Source: Mesorhizobium comanense
GTDB lineage: Bacteria; Pseudomonadota; Alphaproteobacteria; Rhizobiales; Rhizobiaceae
Assembly: GCF_005503535.1 (NCBI RefSeq)
Contig: NZ_SCNN01000002.1
Location: 62,001-126,000, forward strand
Direction of reading: 5' to 3'
Length of the DNA: 64,000 nt
The notes beneath the pieces are model-generated. The model worked only from the letters and a program-made list of their open reading frames with translations. It was not told where the DNA came from and ran no database searches. Shown here piece after piece: positions 18,137 to 27,501 of the stretch. Within the stretch, counting starts at the first letter, position 1, and each line of letters begins with the position of its first letter. The translations under genes were made by a program, and so were the position numbers.

Positions 18137-18433
18137 TTTCGGGGGCGGCCCTCTCGCCAACGGATTCCTGTATGAGCACCATTGAAGTGCAAACCTTAAC
18201 AGGACTGGAAAGCGACCCTCCGCAGGCAAGGGGGAGAGGGGTAAAGATCGGGAAATGGTTATCGGGTCCTTTCGCGATCGGCCCGCATTTGAACGGTACT
18301 GGCCGTTGCGTTTGCGCGTGGTCGCTTGTGGCGCACTTCTCGATGCTGCCCGACCACCCGATCCGGTCGCTTTTGCGATGGATTTTTTGCGCGGGCGGGA
18401 CGACAGTCTGCCCACGTCAAACGAGGCCCGGTC
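18137..18433. other. Intergenic region upstream of kbl
   Basis: About 297 bases between the divergent GGDEF-EAL and kbl genes. It contains no convincing coding frame; a frame reaching 18326 merely extends kbl. A purine-rich run near 18226-18245 resembles one arm of the palindromic repeats seen at 28 and 33 kb, but only as a fragment. It must hold both promoters; I cannot place them. Confidence 0.4.
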
Positions 18434-19621
18434 ATGAGCGCAGCATTCCTTTCCCACATCGACAGCGAGCTTGCGGGGCTGAAATCGGCCGGGCTCTACA
18501 AATCCGAGCGGGTGATTTCCTCGATGCAGTCGGCCGAGATCGAGGTCGCGGGTGAGAAGGTGCTGAACTTCTGCGCCAACAACTATCTGGGACTCGCAGA
18601 CAGCCCTGACCTGAGGACGGCTGCCGCACAGGCGCTCGACCGCTATGGCTACGGCATGGCCTCGGTGCGCTTCATCTGCGGCACGCAGGAAGAGCACAAG
18701 CAGCTCGAGGCGACGATCTCCGCCTTCCTCGGCCTGGAAGACACCATCCTCTACGGCTCCTGCTTCGACGCCAATGGCGGCCTGTTCGAGACGCTGCTCG
18801 GCGAGGAGGACGCCATCATTTCGGATGCGCTGAACCACGCCTCGATCATCGATGGCGTCAGGCTGTCGAAGGCAAAACGCTTCCGCTACACCAACAACGA
18901 CATGGCCGATCTGGAGGCCCGGTTGAAGGAAGCGAAGGATTGCCGCTTCCGGCTGATCGCCACCGACGGCGTGTTCTCGATGGACGGCATCATCGCCAAC
19001 CTCAAGGGCGTCTGCGATCTCGCCGACAAATACGACGCCATGGTGATGGTCGATGACAGCCACGCGGTTGGCTTCGTCGGCAGGAACGGCCGCGGCTCGG
19101 CCGAGCATTGCGGCGTCGAGGGCAGGGTGGATATCATCACCGGCACGCTCGGCAAGGCGCTGGGCGGGGCGTCCGGCGGGTACACCTCGGGCAAGAGGCA
19201 AGTGGTGGACTGGCTGCGCCAGCGGTCGCGGCCCTATCTCTTTTCCAACACGCTGATGCCGGCGATTGCCGGCGCCTCGATCAAGGTCTTCGATCTGATC
19301 CGCAATGGCGACGCCTTGCGCGAACACTTATATGCCAATGCGGCGCGGTTCCGGTCACAGATGGGCAAGCTCGGCTTTACCCTGGCCGGTGCAGATCATC
19401 CGATCATCCCGGTGATGCTGGGGGAGGCGACCCTGGCGCAGGAGATGGCGGCGCGCATGCTGAAGCGCGGCATCTACGTCATCGGCTTCTCCTTCCCGGT
19501 GGTGCCGAAAGGGCAGGCGCGCATCCGCACCCAGATGTCGGCCGCCCACTCCAGCGCCGACATCGATCGCGCGGTGGCGGCATTCGGCGAGGTCGGGCGG
19601 GAACTTGGCGTGATTTCCTGA
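18434..19621 (+). CDS. kbl: 2-amino-3-ketobutyrate CoA ligase (glycine C-acetyltransferase)
   Basis: The product has 395 residues from the ATG at 18434. It is a PLP enzyme of the alpha-oxoamine synthase family and splits 2-amino-3-ketobutyrate with CoA into glycine and acetyl-CoA. Diagnostic segments are [16 protein letters not shown] at the N-terminus, [33 protein letters not shown], and the PLP-lysine region [16 protein letters not shown]. Immediately downstream lies tdh, which makes its substrate, so the pair forms a threonine-to-glycine operon. Confidence 0.96.
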   Translation: MSAAFLSHIDSELAGLKSAGLYKSERVISSMQSAEIEVAGEKVLNFCANNYLGLADSPDLRTAAAQALDRYGYGMASVRFICGTQEEHKQLEATISAFLGLEDTILYGSCFDANGGLFETLLGEEDAIISDALNHASIIDGVRLSKAKRFRYTNNDMADLEARLKEAKDCRFRLIATDGVFSMDGIIANLKGVCDLADKYDAMVMVDDSHAVGFVGRNGRGSAEHCGVEGRVDIITGTLGKALGGASGGYTSGKRQVVDWLRQRSRPYLFSNTLMPAIAGASIKVFDLIRNGDALREHLYANAARFRSQMGKLGFTLAGADHPIIPVMLGEATLAQEMAARMLKRGIYVIGFSFPVVPKGQARIRTQMSAAHSSADIDRAVAAFGEVGRELGVIS

Positions 19622-19676
19622 GCGCCGCGCGGTACCAAAAAGCGATTCCGGATCAAGAGATTCAAGGAACAAAAGA

Positions 19677-20711
19677 ATGTCGAACATGATGAAGGCCTTG
19701 GTGAAGGCCAAGGCCGAGCCGGGCATCTGGATGGAAGAAGTGCCGGTGCCGGAGATCGGCCCCAACGACGTGCTGATCAAGGTCAGGAAGACCGCGATCT
19801 GCGGCACCGACGTCCATATCTACAATTGGGACCAGTGGGCGCAGAAGACGGTGCCGGTGCCGATGGTGACAGGGCATGAATTCGTCGGCACCGTCGCCGA
19901 TTTTGGTGCCGCGGTCACCGAATACAAGGTCGGCCAGCGCGTCTCGGGCGAAGGCCATATCGTCTGCGGCCATTGCCGCAACTGCCGCGCCGGGCGAGCA
20001 CATCTGTGCCGCAACACGCTCGGCGTCGGCGTCAACCGGCCCGGCGCCTTCGGCGAATACCTCGCGATCCCGCAGCACAACGTCGTGCCGATCCCCGACG
20101 ACGTGCCGGACGAGATCGCGGCGATCTTCGATCCCCTGGGCAACGCCGTCCACACCGCCCTGTCCTTCGATCTGGTCGGCGAGGATGTGCTGGTCACCGG
20201 CGCCGGGCCGATCGGCATCATGGGGGCGCTGGTGGCGCAATGCGTCGGCGCACGCAAGGTCGTCATCACCGACATCAACCCGGTGCGGCTGGCATTGGCC
20301 AAGAAACTCGGCGTCCAGCATGTCGTCGATGCTTCGAAGGAAAAGTTGCGTGATGTCATGCCGGCGCTCGGCATGACCGAGGGTTTTGACGTCGGCCTCG
20401 AAATGTCGGGCGCTGCACCCGCCTTCCGCGACATGATCGACACCATGAACAATGGCGGCAAGATCGCCATCCTCGGCATCGCGCCGACCGGCTTCGAGAT
20501 CGACTGGAACAAGGTCATCTTCAAGATGCTGCATCTCAAGGGCATCTACGGCCGCGAGATGTTCGAGACCTGGTACAAGATGATCGCGCTGGTGCAGGGG
20601 CCGCTGGATGTGTCCGGGCTCATCACGCACCGCATCGGGATTGATGATTTCCAGACCGGATTCGACGCGATGCGCAGCGGCAGTTCCGGCAAGGTGGTGA
20701 TGGATTGGTAG
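19677..20711 (+). CDS. tdh: L-threonine 3-dehydrogenase
   Basis: The product has 344 residues and is a zinc-dependent medium-chain dehydrogenase that oxidises threonine to 2-amino-3-ketobutyrate with NAD+. Catalytic zinc ligands are Cys42 ([14 protein letters not shown]) and His67/Glu68 (TGHEF). The structural zinc site is Cys97, Cys100, Cys103 and Cys111. The NAD-binding turn is [11 protein letters not shown], and [12 protein letters not shown] is typical of Tdh. It lies 55 bases after kbl in the same operon. Confidence 0.97.
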   Translation: MSNMMKALVKAKAEPGIWMEEVPVPEIGPNDVLIKVRKTAICGTDVHIYNWDQWAQKTVPVPMVTGHEFVGTVADFGAAVTEYKVGQRVSGEGHIVCGHCRNCRAGRAHLCRNTLGVGVNRPGAFGEYLAIPQHNVVPIPDDVPDEIAAIFDPLGNAVHTALSFDLVGEDVLVTGAGPIGIMGALVAQCVGARKVVITDINPVRLALAKKLGVQHVVDASKEKLRDVMPALGMTEGFDVGLEMSGAAPAFRDMIDTMNNGGKIAILGIAPTGFEIDWNKVIFKMLHLKGIYGREMFETWYKMIALVQGPLDVSGLITHRIGIDDFQTGFDAMRSGSSGKVVMDW

Positions 20712-21124
20712 ATCAGCTATCCTTCCGTCACCTGAACCCGGATTGGAATGCCGAGCCCAACGCCCCTAGTGTCGCGCTGACCGTGGAGGGCGACACGATT
20801 CAACTGGCGTTCCTATTGAACCCTTGGGGCTACGATGCTCGTGAGGGGGAGACGGGAGCGCTTCGTTTCATAGGTTGCAGTCGTTGGCGATGGGACTCCA
20901 CAAACGATCACGCTTGGTTCGCAGGCGAAGGTCTTTACGCCAAGCAGGCTCCTGAATGGGGTGAATTCTACGAGGTGATCGGGGACAGTAGGTCAATCAA
21001 CGAAAACAATTGGGAGGTTCTGTCGCAAGATGGGCCTAAATCGCGGCAGTTCCTGTTCTACTTTCGTGATGACACGATCGAAGTCGTTGCTGAAGACTGG
21101 GCGCTTACTCGTTTAGGGCGGTAG
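20705..21124 (+). CDS. Small protein of unknown function overlapping tdh
   Basis: The product has 139 residues from a TTG at 20705, which overlaps the last codons of tdh. There is no internal ATG in the first 35 codons, so a non-ATG start is needed and translation would be coupled to tdh. It is Trp-rich ([29 protein letters not shown]), acidic and without signal or membrane segments. Its base composition is lower in G+C than tdh. I do not recognise the family. The stop lies 9 bases from the convergent MarR gene. Confidence 0.55.
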   Translation: MVDQLSFRHLNPDWNAEPNAPSVALTVEGDTIQLAFLLNPWGYDAREGETGALRFIGCSRWRWDSTNDHAWFAGEGLYAKQAPEWGEFYEVIGDSRSINENNWEVLSQDGPKSRQFLFYFRDDTIEVVAEDWALTRLGR

Positions 21125-21133
21125 CCTCTGATT

Positions 21134-21589
21134 CTATTTCGGCTTTTGTAATCGACTTTCCAATGCGGCCAGCGCCACTTTGATCGCCGCACGGTCGCCA
21201 TTGCTGAGCTTCTCCAGCAGCTCCCTCTCAAATGCCTTCGCCAGCGGCACCATCTCGCGATAGGCGGCAAGTCCCGCCCTGGTCAGTGCCAGATGCTCGA
21301 CGCGCCGGTCGTTCTCGTCGGGAGTTCGTGTCAGCCACCGCCGCCGTTCCAACTCTGCCACCGCCCGCGACACCTTGGTCTTGTGCATGGCCGACTGCTC
21401 GCCAAGTTCCGTCGCCGTCATCGTGCCGCGTTGCCCCAGGCCTGACAAGGTGCGCCATTCCGGCCGCGTCAGGCCATGGCGCTGCTTGTAGATGCCGGAG
21501 AATTCGCGGCTGACGGCGTCCGCCAACCGATAAAGCCGGTAGGGCAGGAAGCTTTCGAGTTCCAGGATCTCGGTTTCCATGATGCGCAC
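21134..21589 (-). CDS. MarR-family regulator beside homogentisate genes
   Basis: The product has 151 residues, or 148 from the second ATG at 21580. The winged helix-turn-helix includes LTRPEWRTLSGLGQRG, TATELGEQSAMHKTKVSRAV and the wing LTRTPDENDRRVEHLALT. It is divergent from hmgA with 120 bases between, so it probably represses homogentisate catabolism and may respond to homogentisate or a related aromatic acid; this is inference from arrangement. The spacer holds two GTTACA repeats 15 bases apart. Confidence 0.88.
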   Translation of the reverse strand: MRIMETEILELESFLPYRLYRLADAVSREFSGIYKQRHGLTRPEWRTLSGLGQRGTMTATELGEQSAMHKTKVSRAVAELERRRWLTRTPDENDRRVEHLALTRAGLAAYREMVPLAKAFERELLEKLSNGDRAAIKVALAALESRLQKPK

Positions 21590-21615
21590 CGTGGATGAAA
21601 TATCGGCCGTTGATA

Positions 21616-21644
21616 GTTACATTTTCAATGGTTACAAATGAAAC
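21616..21644. promoter_or_regulatory. Candidate regulator site upstream of hmgA
   Basis: GTTACA occurs at 21616-21621 and 21631-21636. The second lies in the imperfect palindrome GTTACAAATGAAAC. The region is AT-rich within a GC-rich genome and sits between the divergent MarR and hmgA genes. Confidence 0.35.
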
Positions 21645-21709
21645 CAGTTTGGTCAACATCGCTGGTATGCCTCGCCAACAGGCGGGAAACCAGGATCTGG
21701 GAGGATCGG

Positions 21710-23023
21710 ATGGCCTTTTCCTATATGCCGGGCTTCGGCAATGATTTCGAGACGGAGACCTTGCCCGGTTCGTTGCCGCAGGGCCGAAACTCGCCGCAAC
21801 GGCCGGCCTACGGCCTTTATGCAGAGCAGCTTTCCGGATCGCCCTTCACGGCGCCGCGCGGCACCAACGAGCGTTCGTGGCTCTACCGCATCCGGCCAAG
21901 TGTGAAGCACACCGGCCGCTTCAAGGCGGTGGGCTATCCCCTGTGGAAGAGCGCCCCGAATGTCGGCGATCATGAACTGGCGCTCGGTCAATATCGCTGG
22001 AATCCCGTTCCGATGCCGAAGGAGCCGACCGATTTCATCAAGGGCATGCGCACCATCACCACGGCGGGCGACGTGCTAGGCCAGAGCGGCATGGCGGCGC
22101 ATGTCTATGTCGCCAACACGTCGATGATCGACGACCATTTCTTCAATGCCGACGGCGAGTTGCTGGTCGTGCCCCAGGTCGGCGCCTTGCGCCTGGTGAC
22201 GGAGATGGGTGTCATCGAGCTCAGGCCCGGCGAGATCGCGGTGCTGCCGCGCGGCCTCGTCTTCAAGGTCGAACTGGTCGACAGGGAAGTGCGCGGCTAT
22301 GTCTGCGAAAACTATGGCGCCAAGCTGACCTTGCCCGATCGCGGCCCGATCGGCGCCAATTGCCTGGCCAATCCGCGCGATTTCAAGACGCCTTGCGCCT
22401 GGTTCGAGGAGAAGGAGACGCCGTGCCGGCTGATCGTGAAATGGTGCGGCAATTTCCACGTCACCGAGATCGGCCATTCACCGCTCGATGTCGTCGCCTG
22501 GCATGGCAACTACGCTCCTTACAAATATGATCTGGCAACCTTTTCGCCGGTCGGCGCCATCCTCTTCGACCATCCCGATCCGTCGATCTTCACGGTGCTG
22601 ACGGCGCCGAGCGGCGAGGAGGGCACCGCCAATATCGACTTCGTTATCTTCCCGCCGCGCTGGCTGGTGGCGGAGAATACGTTCCGTCCGCCCTGGTATC
22701 ACCGCAACATCATGAGCGAGTTCATGGGCCTGATCCATGGCCAGTACGACGCCAAGGAGGAAGGCTTCGTGCCCGGCGGCATCAGCCTGCACAATCTGAT
22801 GCTGGCCCATGGCCCCGATGCACCTGGCTTCGAAAAGGCCTCGCGCGCGGAGCTGAAACCGGTCAAGCTCGACAACACCATGGCCTTCATGTTCGAGACC
22901 CGCTTCCCGCAGATGCTGACCCGCTACGGCGCCGAGCTTGAAACCCGGCAGGACAATTACATCGACTGCTGGGCCGATCTGAAGAAACGCTTCAATGGCA
23001 CGCCCGAGGGCGATTGGTCTTGA
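21710..23023 (+). CDS. hmgA: Homogentisate 1,2-dioxygenase
   Basis: The product has 437 residues from the ATG at 21710, which follows a strong GGGAGGAT. A longer frame to 21638 would run into the regulatory spacer. HmgA opens the ring of homogentisate to maleylacetoacetate with a non-haem iron. Family marks are [12 protein letters not shown] at the N-terminus, [13 protein letters not shown], and the iron-site region [20 protein letters not shown] followed by [11 protein letters not shown]. It leads a cluster with an MBL-fold gene, fahA and a DinB gene. Confidence 0.98.
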   Translation: MAFSYMPGFGNDFETETLPGSLPQGRNSPQRPAYGLYAEQLSGSPFTAPRGTNERSWLYRIRPSVKHTGRFKAVGYPLWKSAPNVGDHELALGQYRWNPVPMPKEPTDFIKGMRTITTAGDVLGQSGMAAHVYVANTSMIDDHFFNADGELLVVPQVGALRLVTEMGVIELRPGEIAVLPRGLVFKVELVDREVRGYVCENYGAKLTLPDRGPIGANCLANPRDFKTPCAWFEEKETPCRLIVKWCGNFHVTEIGHSPLDVVAWHGNYAPYKYDLATFSPVGAILFDHPDPSIFTVLTAPSGEEGTANIDFVIFPPRWLVAENTFRPPWYHRNIMSEFMGLIHGQYDAKEEGFVPGGISLHNLMLAHGPDAPGFEKASRAELKPVKLDNTMAFMFETRFPQMLTRYGAELETRQDNYIDCWADLKKRFNGTPEGDWS

Positions 23024-23034
23024 GCGCCGTCTCC

Positions 23035-23889
23035 ATGGCGGGCCGGCTGGTGGTTCTCGGTTCGAAGGGCGGCCCGGCTTTGCGGCCGGGCGGGCCGTGG
23101 CCCAGTTCATCGCTGCTCGAGATCGGCGGCAGGGTCATCGTCGTCGATTGCGGCCTGGGTGTAACGCGCGGCCTTGTCGATGCCGGCATCAACCTGAAGG
23201 CACTCGAACTGATCTTCATCACCCACCTGCATTCGGACCACGTGCTGGAACTCGGGCCACTTCTGCACACTGCCTGGACAGCGGGCCTTGCCAAGTCGGT
23301 CAGCGTGTTCGGCCCGCCCGGCACCGGCCACTATTGGCACCGGTTTTGTCAGGCGATGGAGTTCGACATCGAGATCCGCATCGCCGACGAGGGAAGGCCA
23401 GACATTCGTGAACTGGTTTCGATCAGTGAATTCAGCGAGGGGCAGGTGCTTGAGCAGCGCGGCCTAAAAGTCTCGGCGCTGCGTGTCGATCACCCGCCGG
23501 TGACCGACTGCTTTGCCCTGCGCTTCGAGCATGGCGTGCAAAGCGTCGTGTTTTCGGCCGATACCGCTTTCTTCCCGCCGCTGGCCGATTTCGCCCAAGG
23601 AGCCGACATTCTCGTTCATGAGGCCATGCTGGAAGAGGGCATCGAACGGCTCGTGGCGCGGACCGGCAACGGCGCACGGCTGAAGGAGCATCTGCTTGCC
23701 AGCCACAGCTTCGCCGAAGAGGCCGGACGCATCGCCAGCGATGCCGGCGTGAAGCGGCTGGTGCTCAACCACCTCATTCCCGCCGACGATCGCGGGATCG
23801 GCGAGGCCGACTGGATCGCCGCTGTCAGGAGAACGTGGGCCGGCGACTTGACGATCGCCCGTGACGGCCTTGTTGTGGAGTTGGCATGA
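23035..23889 (+). CDS. Metallo-beta-lactamase-fold hydrolase in hmg cluster
   Basis: From the ATG at 23035 the product is 284 residues. TTG starts at 23014 or 23020 would overlap the end of hmgA and are also possible. The metal site is THLHSDHVLEL (HxHxDH), with further ligands in the SADTAF Asp and a C-terminal NHLIP His. The shape resembles RNase Z or arylsulfatase-type MBL proteins. Position between hmgA and fahA suggests hydrolysis of a pathway-related ester, lactone or thioester, but no substrate can be assigned. Confidence 0.83.
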   Translation: MAGRLVVLGSKGGPALRPGGPWPSSSLLEIGGRVIVVDCGLGVTRGLVDAGINLKALELIFITHLHSDHVLELGPLLHTAWTAGLAKSVSVFGPPGTGHYWHRFCQAMEFDIEIRIADEGRPDIRELVSISEFSEGQVLEQRGLKVSALRVDHPPVTDCFALRFEHGVQSVVFSADTAFFPPLADFAQGADILVHEAMLEEGIERLVARTGNGARLKEHLLASHSFAEEAGRIASDAGVKRLVLNHLIPADDRGIGEADWIAAVRRTWAGDLTIARDGLVVELA

Positions 23890-23989
23890 TCCGAACCGAA
23901 GGACCGCATGCAAGCCGTCTTTCGGAAAAGATCATGCTTAAGGCAAAAAGCCAAAGCGGCGCCAAGGCCGCGCAAGGAGAGGAAACCGC

Positions 23990-25003
23990 ATGAAGCTTGC
24001 CACCTTGAAGGACGGGACCCGCGACGGAAAGCTCGTCGTCGTCTCGCGCGACCTGACGCAGTACACCGATGCCTCGTTCCTGGCGCGCACGCTGCAGGCG
24101 GCACTCGACGATTGGCGCAGGATCTCGCCGCATCTCGCGACGATAGCGGAATCGCTGGAAAACAATGCTGTGCCGTCGGCCCGCTTTCACGAGCATGACG
24201 CGCACTCTCCACTGCCGCGCGCCTATCAATGGGCCGACGGATCGGCCTATGTGAACCACGTCGAACTGGTGCGCAAAGCGCGTGGCGTGGAGATGCCGGC
24301 AAGCTTCTGGACCGACCCTCTCATCTATCAGGGCGGCTCGGATGCCTTCATTCCACCCCGTGATCCGATCCGCATGGCCGATGAAGCCTTCGGCATCGAC
24401 ATGGAGGGGGAAGTCACCGTCATCGTCGATGACGTGCCGATGGGGGCGAGCCTCGATGAAGCGCGAGCCGCGATCCGGCTGGTCATGCTGGTCAACGACG
24501 TCACCTTGCGCGCGCTGACCGGGCCGGAACTGGCCAAGGGTTTCGGCTTCTTCCAGTCGAAACCGTCATCGGCCTTTTCACCGGTCGCGGTGACCCCCGA
24601 TGAACTGGGCGATGCCTGGGACGGCGGCAAGGTCAGCCTGCCGCTGCTTGCCGATCTCAACGGCAAGCCCTTCGGCCGCGCCAATGCCGGCATCGACATG
24701 ACCTTCGATTTCCCGGCGCTGATTGCCCATGCCGCCAGGACAAGACCGCTTGCCGCCGGCACCATCATTGGCTCGGGCACCGTCTCCAACAAGCTGGACG
24801 GCGGCCCCGGCAAGCCGGTGTCGGCGGGCGGCGCCGGCTATTCCTGCATCGCCGAGCTGCGCATGATCGAGACCATCGAGGCGGGAGAACCGAAGACGCC
24901 GTTCCTGCGCTTCGGCGACACGGTGCGCATCGAGATGAAGGACAAGGCCGGACATTCGATCTTCGGCGCCATCGAGCAGAAGGTCGAGAAATACGAGGGC
25001 TAG
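23990..25003 (+). CDS. fahA: Fumarylacetoacetate hydrolase
   Basis: The product has 337 residues, with an AGGAGAGGAAA ribosome site before the ATG. It cleaves fumarylacetoacetate to fumarate and acetoacetate, the last step of tyrosine degradation. It has the bacterial FAH form: an N-terminal domain, then FIPPRDPIRMADEAFGIDMEGEV with the metal-binding acidic residues, VNDVTLRALTGPELAKGFGF, and GTIIGSGTVSNK. It shares a direction and probably a transcript with hmgA. Confidence 0.95.
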   Translation: MKLATLKDGTRDGKLVVVSRDLTQYTDASFLARTLQAALDDWRRISPHLATIAESLENNAVPSARFHEHDAHSPLPRAYQWADGSAYVNHVELVRKARGVEMPASFWTDPLIYQGGSDAFIPPRDPIRMADEAFGIDMEGEVTVIVDDVPMGASLDEARAAIRLVMLVNDVTLRALTGPELAKGFGFFQSKPSSAFSPVAVTPDELGDAWDGGKVSLPLLADLNGKPFGRANAGIDMTFDFPALIAHAARTRPLAAGTIIGSGTVSNKLDGGPGKPVSAGGAGYSCIAELRMIETIEAGEPKTPFLRFGDTVRIEMKDKAGHSIFGAIEQKVEKYEG

Positions 25004-25024
25004 GGGCTAAGAGAGGTTTCAGCG

Positions 25025-25561
25025 ATGAATCTTCTGGACCATCTGCGCCGCATGGCCGGTAACAATCTCTGGTCGAACGACCGGCTCTATCGTGCCGTGC
25101 TTGCGCTCAAGCCCGGTGAGTTCGAAGCCGAGCGCACCAGCTTTTTCCCGTCGATCAAGGCAACGCTCAACCATGTCCTTGCGGTCGACTATCTCTATCT
25201 CGATTTTCTCGAAGAGGGCGGCGTCGGTGCCGCTGCCTTTGATGATTTTGTGCCTTTCGACGAGCCCCATGCGCTGTTTGCCGCGCAGATCGCGGCTGAC
25301 CGGCGACTGATCGTCTTCTGCGATGGCCTGTCGGAGGCCGATCTCGACCGCCGCGTGATCACCGACCGGCGTGAGGACGGCATGATCCCCGAGCGCATCG
25401 GCGATATCCTTGCCCATGTCTTCCTGCACGACATCCACCATCGCGGCCAGGTGCACGCAATGCTGTCCGGCACCTCGGTGCCGCCGCCGCAACTCGATGA
25501 GTTCCTGCTCGATTATGACATTAAGCTGAGGGAGGCAGAGGTCGAGAAGCTGGGATTGTGA
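25025..25561 (+). CDS. DinB-family protein in homogentisate cluster
   Basis: The product has 178 residues forming the DinB/YfiT four-helix bundle. The metal-binding His triad is His50 in ATLNHVLAVD and two in HVFLHDIHHRGQVH. Members are metal enzymes using low-molecular-weight thiols; one relative is mycothiol-dependent maleylpyruvate isomerase. It lies 21 bases after fahA, in the slot where a GST-type maleylacetoacetate isomerase is often found and which is otherwise empty here. It might supply that isomerase step; this is inference only. Confidence 0.88.
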   Translation: MNLLDHLRRMAGNNLWSNDRLYRAVLALKPGEFEAERTSFFPSIKATLNHVLAVDYLYLDFLEEGGVGAAAFDDFVPFDEPHALFAAQIAADRRLIVFCDGLSEADLDRRVITDRREDGMIPERIGDILAHVFLHDIHHRGQVHAMLSGTSVPPPQLDEFLLDYDIKLREAEVEKLGL

Positions 25562-25578
25562 GCCGGTTTTTTCGCCTA

Positions 25579-25956
25579 TCAGGCCAGAGCGACGCCGTAG
25601 CGGGCGAAATGCGGGTCAGATGTTAGGATGGTCAGGTTCTCCACCTGCGCCTGCGCGATCAGCAGTCTGTCGAACGGATCACCATGGTGGTGGGGTAGGC
25701 CGCTGACGGTATTCGCATGATGTAAAGTTACGGCGAGCGGCTGAAATCGCATCCTTGGAAGCAGCGTTGGCAGATCGTCGGGCGCATCGAGTTTTCCGAT
25801 CGAACGTTTGATGGCGATTTCCCACACGCTTGCCGCGCTGGCGAACACCACCGCGTCCGAAGCCAGGATAGCGCGGTGCTGTTCGCTGAGACGTCGGTCG
25901 TCCGAAATCGACCAGAGGATGATATGGGTGTCGGCGAGATACTGGCCGACCGTCAT
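25579..25956 (-). CDS. vapC: PIN-domain ribonuclease toxin, VapC type
   Basis: The product has 125 residues from the ATG at 25956, whose ATGA overlaps the stop of the antitoxin gene. PIN-domain acidic residues are seen in LADTHIILWSI (Asp), SAASVWEIAIKRSIGKL (Glu), GDPFDRLLIAQA (Asp) and LTSDPHFARYG (Asp). VapC toxins cut tRNA or rRNA and are held inactive by the partner antitoxin. The pair is inserted between the hmg cluster and hppD. Confidence 0.92.
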   Translation of the reverse strand: MTVGQYLADTHIILWSISDDRRLSEQHRAILASDAVVFASAASVWEIAIKRSIGKLDAPDDLPTLLPRMRFQPLAVTLHHANTVSGLPHHHGDPFDRLLIAQAQVENLTILTSDPHFARYGVALA

Positions 25957-26177
25957 TTCACGTACTCGTCCCATTCGGGACCGAGTTCGTCAAAATCGTC
26001 CGCAATCCAGATCTTGCCCTTCAAGGCGCCGATACGCGGCAGCGTTTCGGCGGCCGCCGGCGGTACAATGCGCGCGGCCACTTTGCCGTGGCGTGTAAGT
26101 ATGATCTCCTCGCCGGCTTCAGCGCGGCTGACGAGTTCAGACAATTTAGCCTTGGCCTCGGCGATGGAAACATTCAT
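25953..26177 (-). CDS. vapB: Phd/YefM-type antitoxin partner of VapC
   Basis: The product has 74 residues from the ATG at 26177. A start at 26198 lies inside the operator and is unlikely. The N-terminus (MNVSIAEAKAKLSELVSRAE) and GEEIILTRHGKVAARIVP are typical of Phd/YefM DNA-binding antitoxins. The C-terminus (WIADDFDELGPEWDEYVK) is acidic and would wrap the toxin. Translation is coupled to vapC by a 4-base overlap. A 24-base palindrome directly upstream is the likely autoregulatory site. Confidence 0.9.
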   Translation of the reverse strand: MNVSIAEAKAKLSELVSRAEAGEEIILTRHGKVAARIVPPAAAETLPRIGALKGKIWIADDFDELGPEWDEYVK

Positions 26178-26188
26178 AGCGCGATCCT

Positions 26189-26212
26189 TTATGACCATAA
26201 TTTAGGTCATAA
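26189..26212. promoter_or_regulatory. Operator-like palindrome of vapBC
   Basis: TTATGACC (26189-26196) and GGTCATAA (26205-26212) are perfect inverted arms around the 8-base AT-only spacer ATAATTTA. It lies 11 bases upstream of the antitoxin ATG, as expected for toxin-antitoxin autoregulation. Confidence 0.75.
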
Positions 26213-26247
26213 TTGATCGCGCCGCAAGAAGTTCGGTTCGGGGCAGC

Positions 26248-27363
26248 CTACGCTGCCTTGCCGTCTACCCTGATCACACCGCGCTTGATCTGGTCCTGCT
26301 CGATCGATTCGAACAGCGCGCGGAAATTGCCTTCGCCAAAGCCTTCGTCACCCTTGCGCTGGATGAACTCGAAGAAGATCGGCCCGATCACCGTCTTCGA
26401 GAAGATCTGCAGCAGGATCTTGGTCATGCCGCCGTCGACCACGCCTTCGCCGTCGATCAGGATGCCGTGCTTCTTCATCCGCTCGATCGGTTCGTCATGG
26501 CCGTTCACCCTGGCATACGACATGTCGTAATAGGTTTCCGGCGGGCCGGGCATGAACTTCAGCCCGTTGGCGGCGAGCTTGTCGGTGGCCGCGTAGATCT
26601 CGTCTGTGCCGACCGCTATGTGCTGAATGCCTTCGCCATTGTACTTCTTCAGATACTCGGCGATCTGGCTGGTCTCGTCCTTGGATTCGTTGAGCGGAAT
26701 GCGGATCTTGCCGCAGGGCGAGGTAATCGCCCGGCTGACAAGGCCGGTGATCTTGCCGTCGATGTCGAAGAAATGGATCTGCTTGAAGCCGAACAGGTTG
26801 CGGTAGAAATCCCACCATTTGTCCATCTGGCCGCGATAGACATTGTGGGTGAGGTGGTCGAGGAAATAGAAGCCGACGCCCAGTGGCCGCGGATCGCGCG
26901 CGCCGAGCCACTCGAATTCGGCGTCATAGGCCGAACCCTTCTTGCCGTAAGCGTCGATGAAATAGAGCAGGGAGCCGCCGATGCCGACGATCGCCGGCAC
27001 GTCGAGCGCCTTGTCATTGCCTTCGTAGGGTGTGGCGCCTTGCGAGACGGCGTGGTCGAAAGCGTGCTTGGCATCGACCACGCGCCAGGCCATGGATGCG
27101 GCGCAAGGACCGTGCTTGTCGACGAATTTCATCGCATGCGAGCCGGGTTCCGCGTTGACGACATAGTTGATGTCGCCCTGCCGCCAGACCGTGATGTCTT
27201 TCGTACGGTGCTTGGCCACCGCCACATAGCCCATGCGGGTGAACAGTTCGGCGAGCTTTTGCGGTTCGGGATGGGCGAACTCGACGAACTCGAAACCATC
27301 GGTGCCGGCCGGGTTTTCCTTGCTGATCTTTGCGGGTGGTGCGTCGTGCGGAAAGGGACCCAT
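26248..27363 (-). CDS. hppD: 4-hydroxyphenylpyruvate dioxygenase
   Basis: The product has 371 residues from the ATG at 27363, preceded by GGAGGAAT. It turns 4-hydroxyphenylpyruvate into homogentisate, the substrate of HmgA. Iron ligands are visible as His170 (LDHLTHNV), His248 (GIQHIAVGT) and Glu332 (FFEFIQRKG). It is divergent from an Lrp-type regulator and separated from the hmg cluster by vapBC. Together with hmgA and fahA it forms the tyrosine degradation route. Confidence 0.97.
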   Translation of the reverse strand: MGPFPHDAPPAKISKENPAGTDGFEFVEFAHPEPQKLAELFTRMGYVAVAKHRTKDITVWRQGDINYVVNAEPGSHAMKFVDKHGPCAASMAWRVVDAKHAFDHAVSQGATPYEGNDKALDVPAIVGIGGSLLYFIDAYGKKGSAYDAEFEWLGARDPRPLGVGFYFLDHLTHNVYRGQMDKWWDFYRNLFGFKQIHFFDIDGKITGLVSRAITSPCGKIRIPLNESKDETSQIAEYLKKYNGEGIQHIAVGTDEIYAATDKLAANGLKFMPGPPETYYDMSYARVNGHDEPIERMKKHGILIDGEGVVDGGMTKILLQIFSKTVIGPIFFEFIQRKGDEGFGEGNFRALFESIEQDQIKRGVIRVDGKAA

Positions 27364-27501
27364 GATATTCCTCCGAAATCTCGTTTGGCCTGAAAGGCTC
27401 ATCTGCCGCCATCATAGCGCGGAGCCGGTGCACGGTGCTTGCATTCAGCCGCTTGGAATGATCATCTGGTGCGCGAAGTGTGCGCAATCGGAGACAAAAT
27501 C

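Noticed and set aside
18137..19327. N-terminal extension of the GGDEF-EAL protein
   Set aside because: It is antisense to kbl and has no family similarity; the protein begins naturally at 18136 before a membrane helix.
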